From: Jiella flava
GTDB lineage: Bacteria; Pseudomonadota; Alphaproteobacteria; Rhizobiales; Rhizobiaceae
Reading direction: 5' to 3'
Length of the DNA stretch: 64,000 nt
Assembly (NCBI RefSeq): GCF_017349315.1
Contig: NZ_JAFMPP010000002.1
Location: 372,001-436,000, forward strand
Positions within the stretch are counted from its first letter, which is position 1. Every line of letters begins with the position of its first letter. Below, in pieces: positions 44,321-52,180 of this stretch. The notes under the pieces are model-generated. The model was not told the origin of the DNA and made no database searches. It worked only from the letters and a program-made list of their open reading frames with translations. Made by a program: the position numbers and the translations under genes.

Positions 44321-44992
44321 ATGCGCATCCTGATCGTCGAGGATGACGAAACCTTGAATCGCCAGCTCAGCGACGCGCTGAGCGGGGCCGGCTATGTCGT
44401 CGATTGCGCCTTCGATGGCGAAGAGGGACATTTCCTCGGCGACACCGAGCCTTACGATCTCGTGGTTCTCGATATCGGCCTGCCGCAGATGGACGGGATC
44501 AGCGTACTGGAACGCTGGCGACGGCAAGGCCGCAACATGCCGGTGCTAATCTTGACCGCGCGCGACCGCTGGAGCGACAAGGTCGCCGGCATCGATGCGG
44601 GCGCCGACGACTATGTCGCCAAGCCGTTCCACGTCGAGGAGGTGCTGGCGCGGATCCGCGCGCTGATCCGCCGCGCCGCCGGTCATGCCTCGTCCGAGAT
44701 CCATTGCGGTCCGGTGCGCCTCGACACCCGCACCGCCCGGGTGACGCTCGACGGCACGCCGCTGAAACTGACCTCCCACGAATACCGTCTGCTCGATTAC
44801 ATCATGCATCACCAGCGCGAAGTGGTCTCGCGCACGGAGCTGATCGAGCATCTCTACGATCAGGATTTCGATCGTGATTCCAATACGATCGAGGTGTTTG
44901 TTGGGCGTTTGCGCAAAAAGATCGGCGCCGAGCTGATCGAGACCATCCGCGGCCAGGGCTATCGCATGCAGGATCCGGGAGAAAAGGGCTGA
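44321..44992 (+). CDS. FeuP-like OmpR-family response regulator
   Basis: 223 residues. Receiver domain: acidic EDDE at 7-10, phospho-acceptor D51 (VVLDIGLPQMDG), TARDRW and the lysine in VAKPF. The C-terminal winged helix (KLTSHEYRLLDYIMHH, RDSNTIEVFVGRLRKKI, ETIRGQGYRM) is of the OmpR/PhoB kind. The spacer DGEEGHFLGDTEPYD and RWSDKVAGIDAGADDYV are characteristic of rhizobial FeuP. FeuP controls cyclic beta-glucan export and osmotic adaptation in Sinorhizobium. It is directly followed by the kinase gene. Confidence 0.88.
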   Translation: MRILIVEDDETLNRQLSDALSGAGYVVDCAFDGEEGHFLGDTEPYDLVVLDIGLPQMDGISVLERWRRQGRNMPVLILTARDRWSDKVAGIDAGADDYVAKPFHVEEVLARIRALIRRAAGHASSEIHCGPVRLDTRTARVTLDGTPLKLTSHEYRLLDYIMHHQREVVSRTELIEHLYDQDFDRDSNTIEVFVGRLRKKIGAELIETIRGQGYRMQDPGEKG

Positions 44993-45120
44993 TCTCGCTG
45001 CGCGGCTTCAGCCGGCGCCGGCACGGCGGTGGGGCGAAGCCGACCGACGCGGCGGCGGAGCGGCGCTCGATTTTCGCGACCTTCCTCCATCCGCGATCGC
45101 TGACCCTTCGGGTCATCCTC

Positions 45121-46446
45121 TTGACCAGCCTCTGGGGGATCGTCGCCCTGTTCGTCGCCGGGGCGCTGATCTCCACCCTTTACGAACGCACCGCGACGCG
45201 GGGCTTTGAAAGTCTCCTGGGCGCCCAGCTTTATAATCTCGTCAATGCCGTCGAGGTCGACAACAAGGGCGAGCTGCAGGGCGATCCGGACCTTGGCGAT
45301 CTGCGTTATTCACGTCCGCTGTCGGGCTGGTATTGGGAGGTGCTGCCGGCCTCGGCCAACACCTCCGGCCGGCTGACCTCGACCTCGCTGGTTCTCCTGA
45401 AAATCCCGCAAAAGCCGGTCTCCAAGGTGCCGTTCGATCAGATGTATCGCCGCTCCTATGAGGAGCCCGGCCTCAATGGCGAAACGCTGGAGGTGCTGGA
45501 AACCGAAGTGGTGCTGGATTCCCAGAACCACACCGCACGATTTCGGGTGATGGGCAGCCTCTCTTCGGTCGAGAACGACATCAAGGCCTTCGATCGCACA
45601 CTCTTGTTCTATCTCGGCACGGTTGGTCTTGGGACGGTTCTCGTCAACGTCATCATGCTGGTGTTCGCGCTGCGGCCGCTTGCCCGGGTGCGTGAATCGC
45701 TGGCTGAGGTGCGCGAGGGTCGGGCCGAGCGTCTCGAGACCGGTCTGCCGGTTGAGATCGAGCCTTTGGCCGTCGAAATGAATGCGCTGATCGATAACAA
45801 CCGGCGCATCGTCGAGCGCTCGCGCACCCAGGTCGGCAATCTCGCCCATTCCCTCAAAACCCCGCTCGCCATTTTGATGAACGAGGCCGAGACGATCGGC
45901 GGCGACAAGCGTCGTCTTGTCGAGGAGCAGGCTGAGCGCATGCGCCAGCAGGTCCAGCATTATCTCGATCGGGCGCGGATGGCGGCGCAGGGGCAGGGCA
46001 TCGTCTTTCGCACGCCGGTGAGCACGGTGCTTGAACGCATCGTCCGGGTGATTGCCAAGCTGAACCCCCATCTGACCGTCGCCTATGCCGGCGCTGAGAC
46101 CGGTGGCCTGGTCTTTGCCGGCGAGCGTCAGGATCTTGAGGAAATCGTCGGCAATCTCCTCGAAAATGCCGGCAAATGGGCCAAGCACAGAGTGCGGGTC
46201 ACCTGCCGGGCCGAGGGCGCCGATCGCTTCGCCGTGATCATCGAGGATGACGGGCCGGGGCTCGTCGGCGACGAGATCCGTGAGGCGCTGAAGCGCGGCC
46301 GGCGTCTCGACGAGGCGACGCCCGGCAGCGGCCTCGGGCTGTCGATCGTGCGCGACCTCACCACCGAATATCGCGGCACGCTGGAGCTTCGACGCGCCGA
46401 GCTCGGCGGCCTCGCCGCCGTCGTCGTCCTGCCGCGCATTCGTTGA
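45121..46446 (+). CDS. FeuQ-like sensor histidine kinase
   Basis: At least 441 residues. TM1 is LWGIVALFVAGALIS, a periplasmic domain of about 140 residues follows, TM2 lies near 160-185, then HAMP, the phospho-acceptor H243 (GNLAHSLKTPLAIL) and an ATPase domain (DLEEIVGNLLENAGKWAK, DDGPGL, GSGLGLSIV). The start is uncertain. TTG at 45121 would begin inside the membrane helix, yet the frame is open back to 44989 with coding-like sequence (RSIFATFLHPRSLTLRVILL). There a CTG overlaps the regulator's TGA and follows GGGAGAAAAGGG. I list the safe start and think the true one is upstream. Confidence 0.85.
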   Translation: MTSLWGIVALFVAGALISTLYERTATRGFESLLGAQLYNLVNAVEVDNKGELQGDPDLGDLRYSRPLSGWYWEVLPASANTSGRLTSTSLVLLKIPQKPVSKVPFDQMYRRSYEEPGLNGETLEVLETEVVLDSQNHTARFRVMGSLSSVENDIKAFDRTLLFYLGTVGLGTVLVNVIMLVFALRPLARVRESLAEVREGRAERLETGLPVEIEPLAVEMNALIDNNRRIVERSRTQVGNLAHSLKTPLAILMNEAETIGGDKRRLVEEQAERMRQQVQHYLDRARMAAQGQGIVFRTPVSTVLERIVRVIAKLNPHLTVAYAGAETGGLVFAGERQDLEEIVGNLLENAGKWAKHRVRVTCRAEGADRFAVIIEDDGPGLVGDEIREALKRGRRLDEATPGSGLGLSIVRDLTTEYRGTLELRRAELGGLAAVVVLPRIR

Positions 46447-46795
46447 GGCGCGTCGCGGCGACGCCGCGAGCCGGTCTGTGGCGGGCGGCCATTTGAGGCC
46501 GCCGGTTTTGCCGCCATCGCGGCATCTTGATCACGGGTGTGGCCTGGCTGCCGCAGTTGCCGAATTGCTGAACATTTCGCAAGGTCATTTTAGGGGCGAA
46601 AAGCCGTCTGCCTGCTGGTTATGACCTAACGGAAATCCTTGCTGCGTCGGGGTGAGGGGCTGAGGATCGGGCGCGACGCGGGCAAACACCGGGCGGCTCC
46701 GGCGATCCTTGACTTCTGTCCAGGGAGGGGAAAATCGGGATCATGACAGAGTCGCGGTTCGCGACTTTCGTTTCTCGCCTTGGTGGACATGCCCG
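46447..46795. other. Gap between the FeuQ-like kinase and a lipoprotein gene
   Basis: 349 bases without a credible open frame. The stretch 46545-46640 is AT-richer and probably holds the promoter of the lipoprotein gene. No T-run terminator and no RNA gene were recognised. Confidence 0.4.
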
Positions 46796-47194
46796 ATGAG
46801 ACTGGCCAGAGCCCTTCCGCTTTTCATTGTCGCCCTGCCGCTTGCCGGCTGCCTGGGAAGCGGCGGGTCGACAGGCGGCGCGATATCGTCAGGGGTCGTC
46901 GCCCTCGGCAATGGTCTTGTCGGCCAGACCGCATTTGCCGCCAAGATGCCGTCTGACGCGCGCAACCGGGCGCTCGAGGCGGAATTCCAGGCGCTGCAGT
47001 TCAGTCCGGCCGGCCAGCCGGTGCGCTGGAGCGACGACGGCTATAGTGGCGAAGTCGTGCCGACGCAGGTCTATCGGGTGGGCTCGCAGGATTGCCGAGC
47101 CTACAGCCATATCATCAGCCACGGCGCCAAGCCGGCGACGGTCGAGGGCGTCGCCTGTAAGACGTCCGCAGGTCTCTGGAAGCCCGTCGCCTGA
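46796..47194 (+). CDS. Lipoprotein with surface-antigen-like C-terminus
   Basis: 132 residues. The signal peptide MRLARALPLFIVALPLAGC ends in a lipobox. A short Gly-rich region follows. The C-terminal half (RALEAEFQALQF, GQPVRWSDDGYSGEVVPTQVYRVGSQDCRAYSHIIS) resembles the RT0821/17-kDa rickettsial surface antigen domain, whose relatives usually have glycine-zipper and RWxN motifs. Outer-membrane attachment is expected; role unknown. The ATG at 46796 is preferred because the signal peptide starts there. Confidence 0.75.
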   Translation: MRLARALPLFIVALPLAGCLGSGGSTGGAISSGVVALGNGLVGQTAFAAKMPSDARNRALEAEFQALQFSPAGQPVRWSDDGYSGEVVPTQVYRVGSQDCRAYSHIISHGAKPATVEGVACKTSAGLWKPVA

Positions 47195-47470
47195 GGTTGA
47201 GGGCGGTGAAATCGGCGCGTGGGACGGCGCGCCGGCGATTATGCCGCGACGGCTCCGGACGAATTGAATGGGCCTTTCCCGCCGCGTCTGGTAAGCAACC
47301 AAGACGCGTGTGTCGGCGGGGCATGGTCTCGGCGCGGCAGGCGCAGCACGTCGACGGGGCCTCGATCGCGGCATGATTATTGCCCGGCACGAGGTAGCGA
47401 ATTCGGGGAGGAGGGCGATGCTGTCGCGCGGTGGTTGTTCGCCGGGCGGAGCACGCGTAAGTATTTTGCC

Positions 47471-48997
47471 ATGATGTTCTGGATCGTTGCAGCCGCGATG
47501 ACGGCGGTCGTCACCCTGGCCCTTGTCTGGCCATTGCTGCGGGGGCGGAACTTTGAGCGTGACGTCGCGGCCGATCACGATGTCGAGGTCTATGCCGCCC
47601 AGCTGAGCGAACTCAAGGGCGATCTCGAACGCGGGGCGATTGCCGAATCGGAAGCCGCCTCGGCGCGGGCGGAGGTCGGCCGACGCCTGTTGCGCGCCTC
47701 GGCCAAAGCCCGGACGGACCGGTCGGGCGGGGGTCTCGAACGGCCGCTGGTGCTGGCCGCCGTCGGCCTTGTCGCGGTGATCGTGCCGGCGCTGTCCTTT
47801 TCCCTCTACGAACAGGTCGGTGACCCCGATACGCCCGATCAGCCGCTCGCTTTCCGCACGCCGCCGAAGGACGAGACGCCGAGCTTCGATCTCGCCACCC
47901 TGGTCAAACAGGCCGAGGCCCGGCTGAAGAGCGATCCCAACGATGCCGGCGGCTGGGACGTCCTGGCACCGATCTATTTGCGGATGAACCGCCCGAAAGA
48001 TGCGGTCGTCGCCTATCGCAAGGCGATCGATCTGGCCGGGCCCTCGCCGAAGCGTCTCGGCGGTCTGGGTGAGGCGTTGACCGAGACCGCCGATGGCGAC
48101 GTCACCAACGAAGCCAAGCGCGCTTTCGAGCAGGCGCTGAAGATCAATCCGGACTATTTGCCGGCGAAGTTCTTCTTGGCTCTCGACGCGTCTCAGAAGC
48201 AACGGGCGGCTGACGCCGAGGTCCGCTGGAGCGAGCTGATCGCCGACAGCCCGAAGAACGCGCCCTGGCTGCAGGTCGCCGAGGCGGGTCTTGCTGACGC
48301 GCGCAAGCGGCTCGGCAAGCCGGCGCCGTCGGGCGCGCCTGGCGCCGCCGGCAACGGGCCGGATGCGGCGGCCGTGGCCGCGGCCTCGCAGATGTCCACG
48401 GGTGCCCGCCAGGTCATGATCGAGGGCATGGTTGCCGAACTTGCCGCCCGGCTGAAGCATAATCCCAACGATGTCGAGGGCTGGAAGCGGCTGATCCGAT
48501 CCTACGCGGTGCTCGGCAAGGGCGACGCGGCCAAGGCGGCGCTGCAGGAGGCGCAGAAGGCCTTTCCGGCGGACACCGAAGGTGGCCGGGAGATTGCCGC
48601 TTTCGCCGAGCGGCAGTTTTCGACGCCCGCTGCCGCTGCCACGGACGGCATCGGGCAGGCGCCTGGCAACCCGGCCAGCAACGGCCCGCCCGTCAACGGC
48701 CCGGACGCGGCGACGATGGCTGCCGCGGCACAGATGTCGGCGGGCGATCGCCAGTCGATGATTGAAGGGATGGTCGCCAAGCTCGCCGCCCGGCTGAGCG
48801 AAAACCCCAACGATCTCGACGGCTGGAAGCGGCTGATCCGATCCTATACGGTTCTCGGCAAGACCGATCAGGCTGAGGCGGCGGTGCGAGATGCGCAAAA
48901 GGCCTTCCCGGCGAACACCGACGGCGGCCGGGAGATCGCCGCTTTCGCTGAACAGTCTGGGCTTTTAGCTGGCAAGGATGGGGGGACGTCGCCATGA
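47471..48997 (+). CDS. cycH: Cytochrome c maturation protein CycH/CcmI with duplicated C-terminal repeat
   Basis: 508-residue apocytochrome c chaperone of system I. TM1 (FWIVAAAMTAVVTLALVWPLL) and TM2 near residues 93-113 flank a cytoplasmic coil. The periplasmic part carries TPRs (WDVLAPIYLRMNRPKDAVVAYRKAI, RAFEQALKINPDYLPAKFFLA). The protein is long for the family (usually under 400). The extra length is a second copy of an 85-residue unit (IEGMVAxLAARL, NPNDxxGWKRLIRSY, VLGK, AQKAFPA) at 342-bp spacing. First gene of cycH-J-K-L; it overlaps cycJ by four bases. Confidence 0.93.
   Translation: MMFWIVAAAMTAVVTLALVWPLLRGRNFERDVAADHDVEVYAAQLSELKGDLERGAIAESEAASARAEVGRRLLRASAKARTDRSGGGLERPLVLAAVGLVAVIVPALSFSLYEQVGDPDTPDQPLAFRTPPKDETPSFDLATLVKQAEARLKSDPNDAGGWDVLAPIYLRMNRPKDAVVAYRKAIDLAGPSPKRLGGLGEALTETADGDVTNEAKRAFEQALKINPDYLPAKFFLALDASQKQRAADAEVRWSELIADSPKNAPWLQVAEAGLADARKRLGKPAPSGAPGAAGNGPDAAAVAAASQMSTGARQVMIEGMVAELAARLKHNPNDVEGWKRLIRSYAVLGKGDAAKAALQEAQKAFPADTEGGREIAAFAERQFSTPAAAATDGIGQAPGNPASNGPPVNGPDAATMAAAAQMSAGDRQSMIEGMVAKLAARLSENPNDLDGWKRLIRSYTVLGKTDQAEAAVRDAQKAFPANTDGGREIAAFAEQSGLLAGKDGGTSP
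48356..48952 (+). repeat. In-frame tandem duplication within cycH
   Basis: Two 255-base units, 48356-48610 and 48698-48952, encode 85 residues each without gaps between copies. Both begin GPDAA and end REIAAFAE. They are joined by an 87-base Pro/Ala/Asn-rich linker, giving a 342-base period. Most substitutions are conservative, so both copies appear selected. Confidence 0.9.
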
Positions 48998-49500
48998 ATC
49001 GCAAGACCAAGCGGCTCTATTCGATCGGCGGCATTCTCCTTGTCATTGCCACCGCGGCGGGGCTGACGTTGACCGCCTTGTCGAGTTCGATCGCCTATTT
49101 CCAGTCGCCGACCGATCTGGTGAAGAACCATCCCGGTCCCAGCCAACGCATTCGCCTCGGCGGCCTCGTCGAGGACGGCACGGTCAAACGCGAGGGCGGT
49201 GCCCATGTCACCTTCCGCATCACCGACACGGTGGACAGCGTGCCGGTTACCTATACGGGCATCCTGCCTGATCTTTTTCGTGCCGGGCAGGGCGTCATCG
49301 CCGAGGGGACGCTCGGCCCGGATAGCGTGTTTGTCGCGGATACGGTTCTCGCCAAGCACGACGAGAAATACATGCCGAAGGAGGTCGTCGACGATCTGAA
49401 GGCCCGCGGTCTTTGGGAAGACGGCAAGGGCCTCACCAAGACGCCGGCGGGCGACAAGACGGTGTCCGCGTCGCCGGTGATGCAGGGAGCCGGCTCATGA
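48994..49500 (+). CDS. cycJ: Cytochrome c-type biogenesis protein CycJ/CcmE (haem chaperone)
   Basis: 168 residues. A membrane anchor (IGGILLVIATAAGLTLTAL) precedes an OB-fold beta-barrel (RIRLGGLVEDGTVKREGG, VTFRITDTV, YTGILPDLFRAGQGVIAEG). The haem-binding H122 is in VLAKHDEKYMP, which keeps the conserved Tyr126. It binds haem covalently and passes it to CcmF/H for attachment to apocytochrome c. It overlaps cycH upstream and cycK downstream by four bases each. Confidence 0.95.
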   Translation: MNRKTKRLYSIGGILLVIATAAGLTLTALSSSIAYFQSPTDLVKNHPGPSQRIRLGGLVEDGTVKREGGAHVTFRITDTVDSVPVTYTGILPDLFRAGQGVIAEGTLGPDSVFVADTVLAKHDEKYMPKEVVDDLKARGLWEDGKGLTKTPAGDKTVSASPVMQGAGS

Positions 49501-51482
49501 TCGTCGAAATCGGGCACTACGCCCTGATCCTGTCGCTATCCGTTGCGATCGTTCAGTCGATCCTGCCACTGCTTGGCGCAAGGCGTGGCGACGCGCGGCT
49601 GATGGAAACCGGCACGATTGCCGCGACCGGCGGCTTCGTCTTGATCACGATCGCCTTTTCGGCGCTCGTCACCGCCCATGTGACGTCCGATTTTTCGGTG
49701 CTCAACGTTTATCAGAACTCGCAATCGGCCAAGCCGCTGCTCTACAAAATCACCGGCGTCTGGGGCAACCACGAGGGCTCGATGCTCCTGTGGGTGCTGA
49801 TTCTGGCCTTTTTTGGCTCGCTCGTCGCGCTGTTCGGGCGCGATCTGCCGGCGGCGCTGAAGGCCAATGTGCTGGCGGTCCAGGCCTGGATCCTGACCGC
49901 CTTCCTGCTGTTCATTCTGTTGACGTCGAACCCCTTCACCCGGCTCGAACCGGCGCCGATGGACGGGCAGGGCCTCAATCCGATCCTCCAGGACATCGGC
50001 CTCGCGATCCATCCGCCGCTGCTTTATCTCGGCTATGTCGGCTTCTCGATCGCCTTCTCCTTCGCCGTCGCCGCGCTGATCGACGGGCGCATCGACGCCG
50101 CCTGGGCGCGCTGGGTGCGGCCCTGGACGCTAATCGCCTGGATCTTTCTCACCCTCGGCATCTCGATGGGCTCCTACTGGGCCTATTACGAACTCGGCTG
50201 GGGCGGCTGGTGGTTCTGGGATCCGGTCGAGAACGCCTCGTTCATGCCCTGGCTTGCCGGCACCGCGCTGTTGCATTCGGCGCTGGTGATGGAAAAGCGC
50301 GCGGCGTTGAAGATCTGGACGATCCTTCTGGCGATCCTGACCTTCTCCCTGTCGCTGCTCGGCACCTTCCTCGTCCGCTCGGGCGTTTTGACGTCGGTCC
50401 ACGCTTTTGCCACCGATCCGACGCGCGGCGTCTTCATCCTTTGTATTCTCTGCCTGTTCATCGGCGGTGCGCTGAGCCTGTTCGCCATGCGGGCCTCGTC
50501 CCTGGAGGGGGGGGGCCTGTTCGCGCCGATCAGCCGCGAGGGCGCGCTGGTCTTCAACAATCTGTTCCTGACCACGGCGGCGGCGACGGTGCTTGTCGGC
50601 ACGCTCTATCCGCTGCTCTTGGAAGTCACCATCGGCAAGAAGATCTCGGTCGGGGCACCGTTCTTCGATCTGACCTTCGGCCCGCTGATGGTGCCGCTGC
50701 TCTTCGCCGTGCCCTTCGGGCCGCTGCTCGGCTGGAAACGCGGCGATCTCCTCGGCGCCGGCCAACGGCTCTATTTCGCCGCGGGGGTCGCGCTGGCCGC
50801 ACTGCTGGTCACCCTGGCGCTAACCAGCGGTGCCCGCATTCTTGCCGCCTTCGGCTTCGCGCTGGCCTTCTGGTTGATCGCCGGCAGCCTCACCGACCTC
50901 GTCCTGCGTGCCGCCTTTTTGAAAGTCGGATGGCGCTCCGGCCTATCGCGCCTTATTGGCCTGCCGCGCTCGGCCTTCGGCACCGCCTTTGCCCATTTCG
51001 GTCTCGGCGTGACCGTCCTTGGCATCATCACCGTGTCGAGCTTCCAGACCGAAAACATCACCACCATGGCGCCCGGCCAGACCGTCGATGCCGGTGGATA
51101 CGCCATCACCTTCGAGAAGATCGTGCCGCGTGCCGGGCCGAATTACGAGGAGCAGGGCGCGCTGTTCTCGGTGCGTCAGGGCGGTGTCGAGATGACCACG
51201 CTCGATACCGCCAAGCGCTTCTATCCGGCCCGCCAGACCTCGACCACCGAGGCCGGCATCTGGACCCACTGGTTCTCGCAGCTCTATCTTTCGCTCGGCG
51301 ATCCCTCGGCCGACAAGCGGTCGGTCGTCGTGCGGATCTGGTGGAAGCCGCTGGTGACGCTGATTTGGATCGGCGGGATCTTCATGGCGATCGGCGGCGC
51401 TTTCTCGCTCGCCGATCGGCGGCTGCGGGTCGGCGCGCCGTCAAGGCGTCGGCAGGCCGTGCCGGCGGCGGTGAGGGCCTGA
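49497..51482 (+). CDS. cycK: Cytochrome c haem lyase subunit CycK/CcmF
   Basis: 661-residue polytopic membrane protein carrying the haem lyase core. The tryptophan-rich WWD haem-handling motif is WGGWWFWDPVENASFMPWL, with the family's His ligands around it (SNPF...GLAIHPPLLYLGYVG, ALLHSALV). About 14-15 hydrophobic segments are visible. A run of nine G bases (50507-50515) codes for the SLEGGGLF loop. Confidence 0.95.
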   Translation: MIVEIGHYALILSLSVAIVQSILPLLGARRGDARLMETGTIAATGGFVLITIAFSALVTAHVTSDFSVLNVYQNSQSAKPLLYKITGVWGNHEGSMLLWVLILAFFGSLVALFGRDLPAALKANVLAVQAWILTAFLLFILLTSNPFTRLEPAPMDGQGLNPILQDIGLAIHPPLLYLGYVGFSIAFSFAVAALIDGRIDAAWARWVRPWTLIAWIFLTLGISMGSYWAYYELGWGGWWFWDPVENASFMPWLAGTALLHSALVMEKRAALKIWTILLAILTFSLSLLGTFLVRSGVLTSVHAFATDPTRGVFILCILCLFIGGALSLFAMRASSLEGGGLFAPISREGALVFNNLFLTTAAATVLVGTLYPLLLEVTIGKKISVGAPFFDLTFGPLMVPLLFAVPFGPLLGWKRGDLLGAGQRLYFAAGVALAALLVTLALTSGARILAAFGFALAFWLIAGSLTDLVLRAAFLKVGWRSGLSRLIGLPRSAFGTAFAHFGLGVTVLGIITVSSFQTENITTMAPGQTVDAGGYAITFEKIVPRAGPNYEEQGALFSVRQGGVEMTTLDTAKRFYPARQTSTTEAGIWTHWFSQLYLSLGDPSADKRSVVVRIWWKPLVTLIWIGGIFMAIGGAFSLADRRLRVGAPSRRRQAVPAAVRA

Positions 51483-51499
51483 GCGTCATGGGGGCTTTC

Positions 51500-51994
51500 A
51501 TGAGACTGCCGCGGATTGCTCTCGTGCTGGTGACGCTCGTGGTGATCGTCGCGGCGGCGCCGAAGGGCGTCGCCATCGCGCCGGCCTATGCGGTCAATCC
51601 CGACGAGGTGTTGTCCAACCCGAAGCTCGAGGCGCGGGCGCGCAAAATTTCCGAAGGGTTGCGCTGCCTCGTCTGTCAGAACGAATCGATCGACAATTCC
51701 AACGCCGACCTCGCCAAGGATCTGCGACTTTTGGTCCGCAAGCGGCTCGAGGCCGGCGACACTGATCAGGAAGTCGTCGATTATCTGGTGTCACGCTATG
51801 GTGAGTTCGTGTTGTTGAAGCCGCGCTTCGACTGGGACAATTTGGCGCTGTGGGCGACGCCCGTCGTGGTGCTGCTCGGCGGCGGCATCCTCGCTTTTCT
51901 GGTCATGCGCCGACGGAAGGCGCGCCGCTCGCCGGATGCGCTGTCGGCGGCCGAGGAAGCCGCCATCGAAAGGATCATCGCCGAGCGCGGCTAG
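51500..51994 (+). CDS. cycL: Cytochrome c maturation thioredoxin-like CycL/CcmH
   Basis: 164 residues. A signal peptide (MRLPRIALVLVTLVVIVAAA) precedes the redox-active LRCLVCQN motif (C56, C59) in a three-helix bundle, then a single C-terminal membrane helix (LWATPVVVLLGGGILAFLVM) with a basic tail. It keeps apocytochrome cysteines reduced for haem attachment. An ATG 12 bases upstream (51488) is also possible; GGGGG just before 51500 favours the shorter form. Confidence 0.92.
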   Translation: MRLPRIALVLVTLVVIVAAAPKGVAIAPAYAVNPDEVLSNPKLEARARKISEGLRCLVCQNESIDNSNADLAKDLRLLVRKRLEAGDTDQEVVDYLVSRYGEFVLLKPRFDWDNLALWATPVVVLLGGGILAFLVMRRRKARRSPDALSAAEEAAIERIIAERG

Positions 51995-52099
51995 CGCGGC
52001 TAGCGCCCGCGCTGCAGTCAGAAATGGGCCCGGTGCGGCCAGGCCAATCTTACCGAGTTTTCATTCCCGAGACAAAGTCCTGTAACCTCTCGACACCTA

Positions 52100-52177
52100 G
52101 GTTCCTTTCCAAGCGATGGACGGCGAGACGTTCTTGCCTATCGTTGCTCCGAAATCACAGACCTTCGGAAAGGAACC
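52100..52177 (+). promoter_or_regulatory. 11-bp inverted repeat spanning the degP leader, covering its ribosome site
   Basis: GGTTCCTTTCC at 52100-52110 is the exact reverse complement of GGAAAGGAACC at 52167-52177. The right arm contains the Shine-Dalgarno GGAAAGGAACC of degP (ATG at 52181). If transcription starts before 52100, the mRNA can fold with 11 base pairs that hide the ribosome site, with a 56-base loop between. Confidence 0.55.
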
Positions 52178-52180
52178 AAG

